Assembly (NCBI GenBank): GCA_914767885.1
Contig: CAJZBQ010000012.1
Span: forward strand, 722,501-786,500
Direction of reading: 5' to 3'
DNA from: Blepharisma stoltei
Lineage: Eukaryota; Ciliophora; Heterotrichea; Heterotrichida; Blepharismidae
Length of the DNA stretch: 64,000 nt
The translations under genes and the position numbers were made by a program. Below, one piece after another: positions 54,293 through 64,000 of this stretch. The notes beneath the pieces were generated by a model. The model was not told the origin of the DNA. It ran no database searches and saw nothing but the letters and a program-made list of their open reading frames with translations. Within the stretch, counting starts at the first letter, position 1. Every line of letters starts with the position of its first letter.

Positions 54293-57200
54293 TTATAATA
54301 ACAACTGCCTCTTGCCTCTAGCAAAAAAGTTAGGAACTTGTCTACCAAAAATAGATGTTAATTGGTTCGGGTAGCGAGATTTAACAACTGATTGCCGCTC
54401 AATGTCACTTGAAGATGAGTTTGTAGGGGAGTCTTCTTGGGATTCAGATTGTTTCATTTCACCTCGTAAAATAAGTCTTTTTGACTTTTTCGATACGCTT
54501 ACAATACACATAGATTTTTGTTCAAGTTTCTTAAAAAGCGATGAATTTTTAGAATCTTCTCTTGACCGAAAAGCTTGGAGACCTCTTGAATATGAAAGTT
54601 TTGCGATGTCTCTAATTCGAGACTGGTGCTTTGCTTCTTTATTTATTCGGTGAATGTCTTCTAAGCTGTCGTACTGAATAGCACTTTCATTTCTTATGAC
54701 TGGGGACTGCCTATTTAGCTTTGAAGATGTTTTTGGCGGCCTTGAAAAATACTTGGAAAGTGCTGATAACGGAGGTTTTTGGGCTTCCTTTTTTCTTCCT
54801 CGAGAAGGAGAACCGGCCAATTTTTTGTTGATTAATGGAGACTCAAGTCAGCACTCAAATTGTTTAAAAACGTATAAAATATTTTTATTCATTTTTTTTT
54901 CAGTTTTGTCTCTTTCAATTTCTGTTTGCTCATCATCACTACTATCAGACGACGAAGAGCTATCTTCAACGTTTTCTGGCTCTTCTTTAATTCTGCTAAT
55001 AAACTCTTTCATGCTTCTTGGCTTATTTTTTGTGACTGGAGAGCTCGCTGAAGACTCTACTTCCACCTCCCCCACTTCTTTTCTTTTAAGTCTTTCTTGT
55101 TTTCTGACTTCTCTATCTTTAATTTCTTGATCTCTCATATCAATAAACTCAATTATTCTTTTTCCTAACTTTTTCCCGACCTTTTGGACAATTTCTTCGT
55201 TAAATGTGATTGTTTTTCTTTCTTCATCTATATACCCAAATGCTGAAATTTCCATTGTATATGTAAAGGGTAGCCGAAACTCTTTTCATATAACAAGCCT
55301 TGCGGCATTTCGCTTATTTCAGTCGTTTTTAAATTTGCAAGAGTAATACCTGAATATTTCTGTGGATTCACTCATAAGCTTTGGCAGGACTTTGAGTTTG
55401 CAATATTTATCAGAGTGGAGAGGATAGTGAGGAGCATACATAAAAACACCTTTTTTCTTTGAGTGGGAATGAAAATCAAAATAAAAAATCATTTTTTTGT
55501 TTTTCGCTAAAGTCGATACTTGGGATTTTAGATGGAAAATAGTAGGGTGAAGCTTTTGGTTGGGATTGTTGAATACTCTGTTTAAGTCAGATCCTGCTAA
55601 TGAGCATCGTGTATTGCCTAAGATTACACCATCTATATTTATCATTGGGAGGATTTTAAAAGTAATTCTTTTTCTTAAATCGACAGCTTGCTTATTGTTG
55701 CTTGTAATGAATTAGATTAGATTTAGTAGCTTGCTTTAATTCCGCTTTTAGTGTACACACGCCTTTGCAGTGAAATCCTGCAGGGCGGCAGAGCGTAGCG
55801 CCTCGAGACGGGCCGAAATCCCCGGCTTCTCGATAGAGGTGAAGATCTTGGGCCATTCACTGACTTTGCTGACTGCCTTTATTTCCAACCCTTCGACGCA
55901 GTCAAGTTTTACTCCAACCATGCGATCACTCCTAGCCAGATCGTAGCTTGAGCAACCATTTTCAATTGGATGGACTCCCTAGCTTGCCCTCTCTCTTTTT
56001 CAGTCATCCCTATAAAAACTTAACAGCTATCGCTATTCGGGGCAAGCCACAGTAGTAGCTTAGGAGCATATCACCTTGCCTCATTTCGGGCATCCCACTG
56101 GGCTGGTGCTGCTGATAAAAAAAGTTGCATTTAACTGTCCATGGAGTGAGGGCTAAAAACAACAGCTTCCAGTCTCACGTCCCTCACTTCGGAGCTACTG
56201 ACTATAGCTCGTCCATAAACACAGCTCAAAAACCACGCCCGGTATACATAAGGTCATCTCTGGCCAATTTATGTATATTATTGCTTGTAATGAATTTTTA
56301 AAAATCCTTCCATCGCTCATGATCCATGAGTTTCCCCAGGATGAGCTCTAGCTGTAGCAAAAATAAATTCTTTTTTCTCATCAGACTCAAAATCTGTCAC
56401 AGTCAAATAAGGCACTTCAACTCCTCCTAAGCTTTTACATAAAATTTCTTTCCTAACACATCTAAGTTTTTCCAACTCAGACACAAAATGGCAAAGCCTT
56501 GAAAATGAGTATGGGATTGAGTAAGCAAAATACGTGGCCTCATTTTCTGAAAAATTGTACTCAAAAGATAAAGAATAATAGCATTTTCTTACAAAGAGCT
56601 TATTTAATTTGCTTTGTGTGTATTGGATGTTATAGCCACCTCTGGTTCATTTTGTTGAATTATTTTTTAAAATGCATGGCTGCATCCCTTGTACATATAA
56701 ACTGTCTCTTTTAGAAAAATTGACGATATTTAGCTTGATCTCTCTTGAGTCAGATCTATTTTTGATTAAAAAATAATATCATTGGTTATGCCCGTACGTA
56801 TTCGAGTCTGGTCTTATATACAAATCGTATTCATTTTCTTTGACTTTTATCACTTTATCAAGGTTTCCTCCTTCAAATTTTGAATGAAATTCAAGCTCAT
56901 TTGGGTCAAGTTCGGATTTCATACCTTCAAATGGCCGTTTATTTTGTTTGGGTTTTCCTTTATTAATGGCTGCTCATGCTTGCCTAATTGTGGGCTTTAT
57001 ATGGAAATTATAAGAATTTGGGCCAGAGTAAGTATCGTTGAGCTCTAAGGAATCTTCAGGTCTGAATCCATAAAAAATTGCATCTTTAGTCGGGATTTTA
57101 TCGAAATTAAAAGAAAGCGGGACTGGACTATTTTGTAAGAGAGAATTTGGTCGTCACCTGAATAAGATTTACCCAAAAATCATGTCTGGTTCGAGACTGT

Positions 57201-57369
57201 GGCCAGATTGAGCAAGTGGGAGACATGGGGTTATGCATTCTAAAGAGTCGTGATGAGGATGTCTTAGAAATTCTTTGTTTGTGGGTGTTGAATTTGGAAT
57301 TTCCGATTCAACAATTATGTCATTTTCTGAATCTTGTTCAAATCCTGAATCTTCGCTTGTTTCATTCAT
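54293..57369 (-). CDS. Cytosolic carboxypeptidase (M14D, tubulin deglutamylase type), split by a retroposon
   Basis: 825 residues after removing a 15-nt intron GTAAATCTTATTCAG (near 57155-57170) and 55714-56297. An N-terminal CCP beta domain (WYYFLIKNRSDSREIKLNIV) precedes the M14 domain: zinc ligands in ARAHPGETHGSW, the CCP signature NIDGVILGNTRCS...GSDLNR, a third ligand in YFDFHSHSKKKGVF, and the catalytic Glu in TYTMEISAFGY. All catalytic residues are visible. These enzymes remove glutamates from tubulin tails, important for cilia. The C-terminal 300 residues are charged and disordered. Excision gives KIHYKQ-NNKQAVDL. Confidence 0.9.
55714..56281 (+). mobile_element. SINE-like retroposon in an exon of the carboxypeptidase gene
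   Basis: 568 bp flanked by the perfect 16-bp repeat TTGCTTGTAATGAATT (55698-55713 and 56282-56297). It starts AGATTAGATTTAGTAG and shares CGGGCCGAAATCCCC with the copy at 40693. Removing 584 bp restores the frame between two catalytic motifs. This duplication does contain a TA. Confidence 0.92.
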
Positions 57370-57470
57370 AATTATTATCCGAAACAGCTGTAAAAATTAT
57401 TTAATCATTTTATTAGAGAAAAGTTGATTAGTTTAACTACTATTAAAGAATCGTGAGTATTTTTATATAT

Positions 57471-57931
57471 ATTGGCATTAATATTAAGTTAGATCATCGA
57501 GAAGCTCCCGTAGCATCCACAGGTGCGTTTTTCCAGTAGCTTCGCTCGGCCGTCTGCCGCTGCCCCACCACGGGTACTTGTCTCTCGTGCCGAGTGGAGA
57601 GTGTAGTGGCTGGTTCACTGTGCCGGTTGCCTGCACAAAAATTCCAAAAATGGAATTTCTAGTTAACCATCGGCGAAAAGGTAAAACTTGTAGCCGAGGG
57701 CGTAACTCCTGGATTACGCTAGGGAGTTGCCAAAAAGGCTTAGAAGACCTTAAGGGCTCCTCTATCCAACTGAAGTCTCCCTTTCTCTCGAAGTAAAATC
57801 CAGCCCCTAAAAGCAGACTAAGACCGGGCCTTAAATGTATCAGGATTAGTTACCTAGCATAGCACTCCATTTTTAGGCTGGTAAAGCCTTGGCAGATATA
57901 ATTAAAATATATGCTTAAAGCTCCATGGCTA
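57471..57931 (+). mobile_element. SINE-like retroposon
   Basis: 461 bp flanked by AGTATTTTTATATAT (57456-57470 and 57932-57946). Contains CCAAAAATGGAATTTCTAGT and TACGCTAGGGAGTTGCC, shared with the copies at 10816 and 18218. Intergenic. Confidence 0.75.
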
Positions 57932-57946
57932 AGTATTTTTATATAT

Positions 57947-58304
57947 TTAATTAATTATTTTAAGTGCTATCATTCTTTGACTGAAAATTTAGCGAAATCA
58001 AATTATCAGTATTTTGCGGCCATAATTATGTATAAATAATTCAATATAATTATAGAATTAAATAAATTATGAAAAGCAAAATGACAAAGAACAAAATCCG
58101 ATTCAATATTTTTTAAGTAGAGCTGATTAAAATAGTAAAATTTAATTTTGAGCCAGATAGCAGTAAGTCTCTTTTATTATAGATTTTTTAGCTATAAGCA
58201 AATAAAAGCCAATAATCTTAAAGATATTAATTAAGATTCATTTTAGGTATCTTTAGATTTATAAAGCAAAATATGAATAAATATATATTAATAAATATTC
58301 CAAA
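57947..58304. other. Intergenic, AT-rich
   Basis: Nothing recognised. Confidence 0.55.
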
Positions 58305-60842
58305 TTAGCTTGCTCTTACAAAAGCTTGAACTACCTTAATCTTAATCTTAATTATATGTTATTGAGTAGCTTCCGGCCAGGACCGTAGGTCCTTTTCTTC
58401 CTCCTTTTGGTCGCCTCGCTTGCTTTCCTTGCCCTGCTCCCAGTGTACACCTAAGTGCCACAGGCTACTACTCGGCTCCTTCGGTCATGGGGCTTGGTCA
58501 TGAAATTCCGGAAGTAGGCGGACTGGGTCACCATGTTTCACGTCGTCGACTAGAGTTAGAGCTAGGGATTAACTCCCTAGCTCTTATCGGCATCTGCTGT
58601 GCAGTCCGATTTGGGTACCAGCAGCCCCTAGAGGAAAACCCTTTTTTGTCCCATGTCCCGTCGGGACGATCCGAAAATCGTCATTGCTGGACCGGGAGGG
58701 AAACCTAGCCGGACACAAATACCAGTACCCATGCTAGACCTTTCCCTGACTCCCCCCCCCCTTAAATTGGAACTAAAAATTTTGTTCCAATTTAAAGGGG
58801 GGTTAAATTCTTTTTTTAAAAAAAATCATTATAAAATTTTTAATAAAAAAAAAATTTATGTAAAATTTAAAAAAAAAAAAAATTTCAAAAATTTATCGAA
58901 TTAGATTAATAAATTTGTTTAATAAATTGCTATTTACTCTTTATCCTTTAAAACAAAGCAAGATATAACTAAAATTTTATTATTAATTAATACGCCACTA
59001 TTAATTGGTATCAAAACTATTTACACAAAAATTATTATTTTTATTGATAAAAAAAAAATAAAAAAAAAAAATTTTAGAAAATTTATTAATCAAAGTGTGC
59101 TAATTTTGTTTAAATAAGATGTTATTTATACTCTATTCTTTAAAATAAAGCAAAAGATAAGTAAATTTTGAATTTTTGTAAAGAATTCGCATTGAATTTA
59201 TATCAAAGCTATTTAAATAAAAAATATCATTTTTATCAAAAAAAATAAAATTTTTTTAACAATATTTTAAAATAAAAAAAATTAAATTTTTTTAAAAATT
59301 TACAATTAAGGATAATAAATTTATTTAAATAAGATGTTCTTTATACTCTATTCTTTTAACAAGAGCAGGATATAACTAAATTTTTAATTTTAGTTAAGAA
59401 GAAACATTTAAATTATATCAAAACTTTTTACATAAAAATTATGATTTATATATATACAATTTTTTATTATAAAATTAAATTTTGTTCCAATTTAAAGGGG
59501 GTTAATTTACCAAAAAAGTGGAAATTTTACCTATATTTTGTTCCAATTTAAAAGGGGGGGGAGTGAGTGGATTGGCTTCAGGCCGCAGCAAGGTCCCCAA
59601 TCACACTACAGGTTCGGGAGAGGGCGGGTCGGTGTCGTCGCCATTTTATTTGTGTAAGCTTGAATTACCATCTCATTTCTGACATAATAACTTGATAACG
59701 CTTGATCATCCTTCAGTTCTTTTCCACTAAAAAATAATCTTACTCCCCCCCCCATCCTTGATCGAAGGACTCGCCATCGTTCGATCAAGGATGGGGGTTA
59801 AAAAAAAATTTTTCGGGAAAAAAAATTTATATATAAAATAAAAAAATATATAGATATTTTTTTTTATTTACTTTTAAATAAGAGGGTAAAAAATTTAATT
59901 TATTTCATAAAATACCAATTTTTAATATTTTGATTTATTAGTTACCCCTTTAAATTGTATAAATTTTTAATTTGTTCCTTATTAAATTAATTTTTTTTTA
60001 AAAAAATTTTAAAGAATCTGTATTTTATTAGATTATTGAGTTTTTAAGCATATGTTAATGACTAAATCACTTCGGATGGTTGATTCCGCAGCTTTCTGTC
60101 GTCTCAAAGCCTCTGAAAACAACTTCATTATGTACATCTTCACAAGCTTTTGATAAAATATATATTTTTTATATATATAAAAAATTTGCATGATATGAAA
60201 ATCGTTCGATCAAGGATGGGGGTTAATTTCCCCAATTTTTAGGAATTTTTACAGTCAATCGTTCGATCAAGGATGGGGGGGGGGAGTTAGAGTTTCTGGA
60301 TCAAGCCCATCTTTTTCTGCATATATTTCTTTAAGGACTCGGGAAAGGTTTTTTGTCTCAATCTGAATTTCTGTGTCATGCTCTTTTCCAGTTCTTCTAA
60401 TTTTTAGCGTAATGAGCTCATTTTCTATCAAAGAAGGCTTAGGGACCATCACTTTTTTTTCGTTGGGAAAATAGATGGGATCATTTACAATATAAGGAGG
60501 AATGTCATAGATTGTCCCGTGAGCATCTTCACAATGAGTTATGCTGTCGTTTTTTAGCTTGATCTCATTCATTTCCAATAATAATTTTGCTGTTGCCGGA
60601 TCAGATTCGATAGCACTTTTTATTGCAAGTCAGATATGTCTTCGGCCGGTTGATCTGGTTCTCCAAAATTCTATTCTTTTTGCTTCTAGTTGTTGCCTTG
60701 TGATTGTGGCTTTTCATGAAATGGTCTTCAAAACTCCTTCTCCTGTGAATTGATTTGGCAGTTCTTGATATTCTTTTCCTATAGTAAATCTTGGTCTAAT
60801 AATATTCTCATCAGAATCACCTTTTGTGCAATTACTTCCCAT
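58305..60842 (-). CDS. UBTD2: UBTD1/UBTD2-like ubiquitin-domain protein, split by a MITE and a retroposon that holds another MITE
   Basis: 218 residues after removing 59743-60289 and 58336-59669. MGSNCTKGDS at the start carries Gly2 and Cys5 for lipid modification. The N-terminal UBTD domain is clear (TRQQLEAKRIEFWRTRSTGR, HIWLAIKSAIESD, CEDAHGTIYDIPPYIVNDP) with TGA-coded Trp in TISWKAT and RHIWLA. The ubiquitin-like domain reads ITLKIRRTGKEHD, LKEIYAEKDGLDPETLRLFF, SGKELKDDQALSSYY and VIQAFVRAS. Both excisions are in frame. UBTD proteins bind E2 enzymes; N-terminal lipidation would place it at membranes. Confidence 0.9.
58336..59655 (+). mobile_element. SINE-like retroposon in an exon, carrying a family B MITE
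   Basis: 1,320 bp (506 without the MITE) flanked by AAGCTTGAACTACC (58322-58335) and AAGCTTGAATTACC (59656-59669), a 14-bp duplication with one mismatch. Starts TTAATCTTAATCTTAATT, ends GTCGTCGCCATTTTATTTG. Removing 1,334 bp restores the UBTD frame four codons before its end. Confidence 0.88.
58750..59563. mobile_element. C-tract MITE, family B, nested in the retroposon
   Basis: 814 bp between TGA (58747-58749) and TGA (59564-59566). Nearly identical in ends and core to the copy at 45529. Its insertion is younger than that of the retroposon it interrupts. Confidence 0.88.
59743..60286. mobile_element. C-tract MITE, family C, in the UBTD gene
   Basis: 544 bp between TTA (59740-59742) and TTA (60287-60289). 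Terminal word ATCCTTGATCGAACGAT behind a C run. An inverted pair at the left end and two direct copies at the right end, each followed by GGGGGTTAA, repeat the architecture of families A and B with a different word. Confidence 0.9.
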
Positions 60843-62119
60843 AGAGTATTTTAAGAGCTTATAAAATATGTATAAAGCTGGCGACAAGGCAAAAGTCTAT
60901 ATATGTTAAGCGTTCTTATATTTTTTGAGCTGTAATTATGACCCTGCAATAGTTTGTAGACTTTAAGCGAGAGACTATTTTAGTCCTGATCCTTAGACAG
61001 CTAATTGCATCTCTTTTTTCCAGATGCGTTCAACCTAGTGGGTAACCATGTGAGGAAGGGAATCATACTAATAGCCCAGGAGCAATTATTAATCGTATTG
61101 GGCTGAGTTTTGCCTCGTAACTCCCGAGCTAGTTCGGCAATTTGAGTCGAAGAGCTAATCCAGGGAGATGCCCGGAAAAATCAGCCTAAGACGATTAACA
61201 ATCGCTCCTGGGCTATTCTGTGATTAATTCTGATAGTGAAAGCTGCTGGATTCTTTCTAAAGATCAAGGAAAGATGAGACAATTTCGACCTGTTCGAGCA
61301 TGATACTCCCCAGTTTAAAATGGTCCACGTTTTATTAGTTTTAGGCTTTAAATCGGTAGAGCGAAAAAAAAATATATTCTGCTTTTTTTTTTTAAAAAAT
61401 TATATATAGTTTTATAGTAATTTTTTGTCGAAATTTGAAAATCCCAATTCGTAAAAATTGAGAAGTAAAAATTAATTTAGATTGCAAAGTTTATGTTTTA
61501 AAATGAAAGCTGTTTAAAATTAAACAGAACTAGAGATTTCATTAAAATAATTATACTTATATATCGAAATATTTTTATGAAAAATATTTTATTTTAACAA
61601 AATTTTTGTTCGCTGCACGGAGGGTTTTTTTACCCAAAAAATAGGGTTTTTCCAAAAGTTTTGTGCACTCACGGAGGAGGGGAATTAGGAGACGTCTTGT
61701 TTGGAAATTGAGCCAGTTAACAAAGCCAGTATTTGACTATTGACGTTCGCCGCTTTGACCTAGACTAAGGTGAGTATGTCCTACCACCCTACAGAGCATG
61801 GAGTCAGTCAGGTTAGGGCTTTAAAGTTGCTATAATTTGAGTCTAATTTAATCTAAAAGATTATAAACAGATATTACAATAACTCATATGATGGCAATTA
61901 TATTTTTAAGCAATTAAGTAATTTTGTAATTTCCAAGCAACCATAGCAGGTCTTTAAGAAAATCCATCTATAAATTTATTTATAATAAACATTTTCCTAA
62001 ATCAATACACATTTTCTAATTTTTTGAGAATTTAATTTCATTATTTAAAATATTTAAAGGAACCTGTTGCTAAATATTTAAACTGTGGGATTTATAACTT
62101 TAAATAAAGCGGCATATAA
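60843..62119. other. Intergenic with a GC-rich hairpin block and a MITE
   Basis: 60843-61010 is AT-rich. About 61010-61340 and 61690-61830 are GC-richer and look like retroposon pieces split by the MITE at about 61355-61685. An inverted repeat (AATAGCCCAGGAGCAATTAT / ACAATCGCTCCTGGGCTATT) lies at about 61078-61222. 61840-62119 is AT-rich and empty. No duplication could be defined with certainty. Confidence 0.5.
61355..61685. mobile_element. Degenerate family A MITE
   Basis: About 330 bp with the family A core (CCCAATTCGTAAAAATTG, AGAGATTTCATT) and right end GTGCACTCACGGAGGAGGGG. The left hairpin is reduced to GTAGAGCGAAAAAAAA. Flanks are unclear. Confidence 0.6.
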
Positions 62120-63737
62120 ATGGATGATGATATTTTAAAAGCTTGTGTATATGTTGATGGAAGATATCATATTGCATTTCATGATGGCTCAGGGCTTATT
62201 CTTCATCAAGGAGGTCAATATTCTACATATTTCTCATCTGAAGGTGAAGTTACTAGACAAATTACCTGATGCGTTCCTGGAATTTTAAAGCCAAAATTCC
62301 TTAAAGCCATTAAACTTTGCAACTCATTTGCATTTAGCCCAACTGCAATACTAAGTGATGATATTTATTCTTCTTGATTAGAAATGTGCAATATTTTAGT
62401 TTAATTTATATAAATAATTAAAATATTATTGTGAGTATTCATTTTAGTGAATATATAAAACAATTAAAAAAGACAGCAAAATAAGCATAATCCATTGACT
62501 TAATCCAGGATGGATTTCTGTAGTCGCAAAAGGAACTGAGACTGAGTTATTTCATTTTCAAATCGATCCAGATAGAGAAGATGTATTAATTATTGAAAAA
62601 GCTGAGGATGGAAGCTATTTCATGAAAAGTAGTGACAACGAGGCAGAAATGAGTATAAATCCTAATGGTTTATTACTTAGATTTACATTTCCTTTATTGC
62701 TGCAAAATAAAAAGCCAGAATGGTCTCAAAATAAAAACCAAAGGTTTAAATTGTCCTACGAATATGCTATTATCCAACAAATTTTTAGCACAAAAAATTA
62801 TCCACCTTATCTAAGCGGTCCATTATCAATATTATGAGCAGCTTTTAAATGTGGCGACCAAGAAGTTATAAGAGAGCCTTCATGGTATCAAACTACAGAA
62901 CTTTCATGGGATCGCCGAGAATTAGCTACTGCTTTGCCTACTCCTATCCAAGGGGAAATATGGAATAATGATACAATTTCTCCTTCAGTGCAATTATTTA
63001 CATATTATGCAAGCAAAGTTATGACTGTTTGGGAGCCAAAAGCGACTTATTATACAATATCAAACAACTCAACAGAAACTTTAATACATGAAGACCAATC
63101 CTTTTTAATTTCCAATGGGGAATTTTTCACTTATTTTGCTGACTCAATTAAAAAATTCACCTCAGAGACTGTGCCTCCTTTAATCCGTAACCGATTTTCT
63201 TCATATTCCCCAAATGAAATCGTAAAAATGTGCATGGAAATTCAAAACCTCCCTGTCTATCAAAAACCTCAAGCTGAAGCTGATAACGGAATTTTTCTTG
63301 ATGGGATAAAAGTAGAAAATCATATAGAAGGATTAGCTACATTTACAGCCTATAATGATAGGAGTATTAGGGTTTTGTTTGAAGATAGAACAGTGATTAG
63401 AATTCATCCTGATATGAGGGTTACAGCAGTCAACAAGCTAGGAGAAGTATCAAAAATTAGCTTGGACTCTCCATTTGGATTTGAAGAATACATTCCTGTA
63501 TGTGTGGAATTTTATACCTGAGCCTTTACAAGCCAAGTAGAAAAATTAAGGATGGAAGAAGAAAGAGCAGAAAGGGAAGCAATCGTCAATGCAGAACTGC
63601 TGAGGACACAAAGGTTTTTGCAGCCAGTCCCAAAAATGTATGAATCCATGAATGAGATTCCTGATGATAAAATAAAAGAAGCACTAGAAGCAACTCAGAG
63701 ACAAATAGCAGAAATCCATGCGCTTTTACATAAATAA
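62120..63737 (+). CDS. C5orf34-like conserved ciliate/animal protein
   Basis: 522 residues after removing 49 bp near 62399-62447 (GT...AG), which joins EMCNIL-WIYKTIKKDSK. The first 100 residues (YVDGRYHIAFHDGSGLILHQ) resemble the N-terminal domain of C5orf34, and later segments (DGIKVENHIEGLATFTAYND, RSIRVLFEDRTVIRIHPDM) match its C-terminal polo-box-like part. TGA codes Trp at RQITWCVP, YSSWLEM, IIHWLNPG and FYTWAFTS. A helical, Glu-rich tail ends the protein. Function in animals is poorly known. Confidence 0.65.
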
Positions 63738-63785
63738 TTGAATAAAGTGTATTTAAATATTTGAAATTAATTTAATTGAATTACG

Positions 63786-64000
63786 CAAAGGTATGTATGA
63801 ACTCTGCATAAGTTATTGTGTCTTCTTCTGTTTTCCTAATTTCGCTCATTATAGATTTTGTGTTAATTTTGATTCCGTATCTATTAAATGTGAGCTCTAT
63901 ATCTTTGGATGATATAAAGCCTTTTTTATTGAAATCAAGTAGATTATAAATAGTCCTTATTTCATCTGATTCTAAATGATGTCTAGAATAGAGCGCTGCA
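63786..64000 (-). CDS. EF-hand protein, C-terminal part (partial)
   Basis: The last 71 codons of a gene that begins beyond the right edge. One EF-hand-like unit is visible (IYNLLDFNKKGFISSKDIEL) with loop DFNKKGFISSKD, followed by a degenerate partner (EEDTITYAEFIHTFA). Calcium binding is uncertain because loop positions deviate. The stop is TAA at 63786-63788. Confidence 0.6.

Noticed and set aside
1-64000. CRISPR arrays, bacterial operons or ribosome binding sites
   Set aside because: Ribosomal protein, introns, code and gene families are eukaryotic; the repeated words are MITE ends, not spaced arrays.

Overview
The window looks like germline (micronuclear) DNA of a heterotrich ciliate, most probably Blepharisma. 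Four observations support this. (1) Many protein families read through in-frame TGA at tryptophan positions, while TAA and TAG end genes. (2) Introns are tiny; several are exactly 15 nt, GT...AG. (3) Genes are packed with 0-50 bp between them and the DNA is AT-rich. (4) Many clearly homologous genes are broken inside exons by inserted DNA whose precise removal restores the reading frame, as expected of internally eliminated sequences (IESs). The species is an inference.

Layout. 1-6.9 kb: the end of a TRP-like channel, a PG-repeat protein, a PTPS-III-type pterin synthase with an IES, an AGC kinase with an IES and small genes. 7-18.8 kb: a retroposon with a large hairpin, a dead dual-specificity phosphatase, a proline-rich RanBP2 zinc-finger gene carrying a MITE and a retroposon, and a 1,038-residue unrecognised gene. 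19-26 kb: an LRR protein, a TMEM131-like protein, a GAF-GAF-PAS protein split by a MITE, and a second MITE type with a retroposon inside. 26.8-34 kb: a C2H2 zinc-finger gene, a Cys-rich surface protein, a mitochondrial-type EngB GTPase, RPL27A and a RING protein. 34-44.8 kb: an RWD-like gene, a catalytically dead CDPK, a vWA-like/TPR gene next to a two-TM HAMP/TPR sensor, and a multi-TM protein. 44.8-49 kb: a 4.2-kb Mutator-like element with about 900-bp inverted repeats, a 9-bp target duplication, a FLYWCH-like zinc finger and a decayed HECT ubiquitin-ligase fragment. 49-64 kb: a J-domain protein, an NC2-alpha-like histone fold, RIOK1, a dynein light chain, a cytosolic carboxypeptidase split by a retroposon, a UBTD homologue split by three nested or tandem insertions, a C5orf34-like gene and an EF-hand fragment.

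Two classes of inserted DNA dominate. The first is C-tract MITEs: ends CTCCC...GGGAG, 3-bp TNA duplications, and three unrelated terminal words placed in the same architecture. The second is 300-800-bp, GC-richer, noncoding retroposons with 8-16-bp target duplications; seven sit inside coding exons. Removing the insert plus one copy of the duplication restores every one of those seven reading frames, although most of the duplications contain no TA. That suggests retroposon-derived IESs not defined by TA ends.
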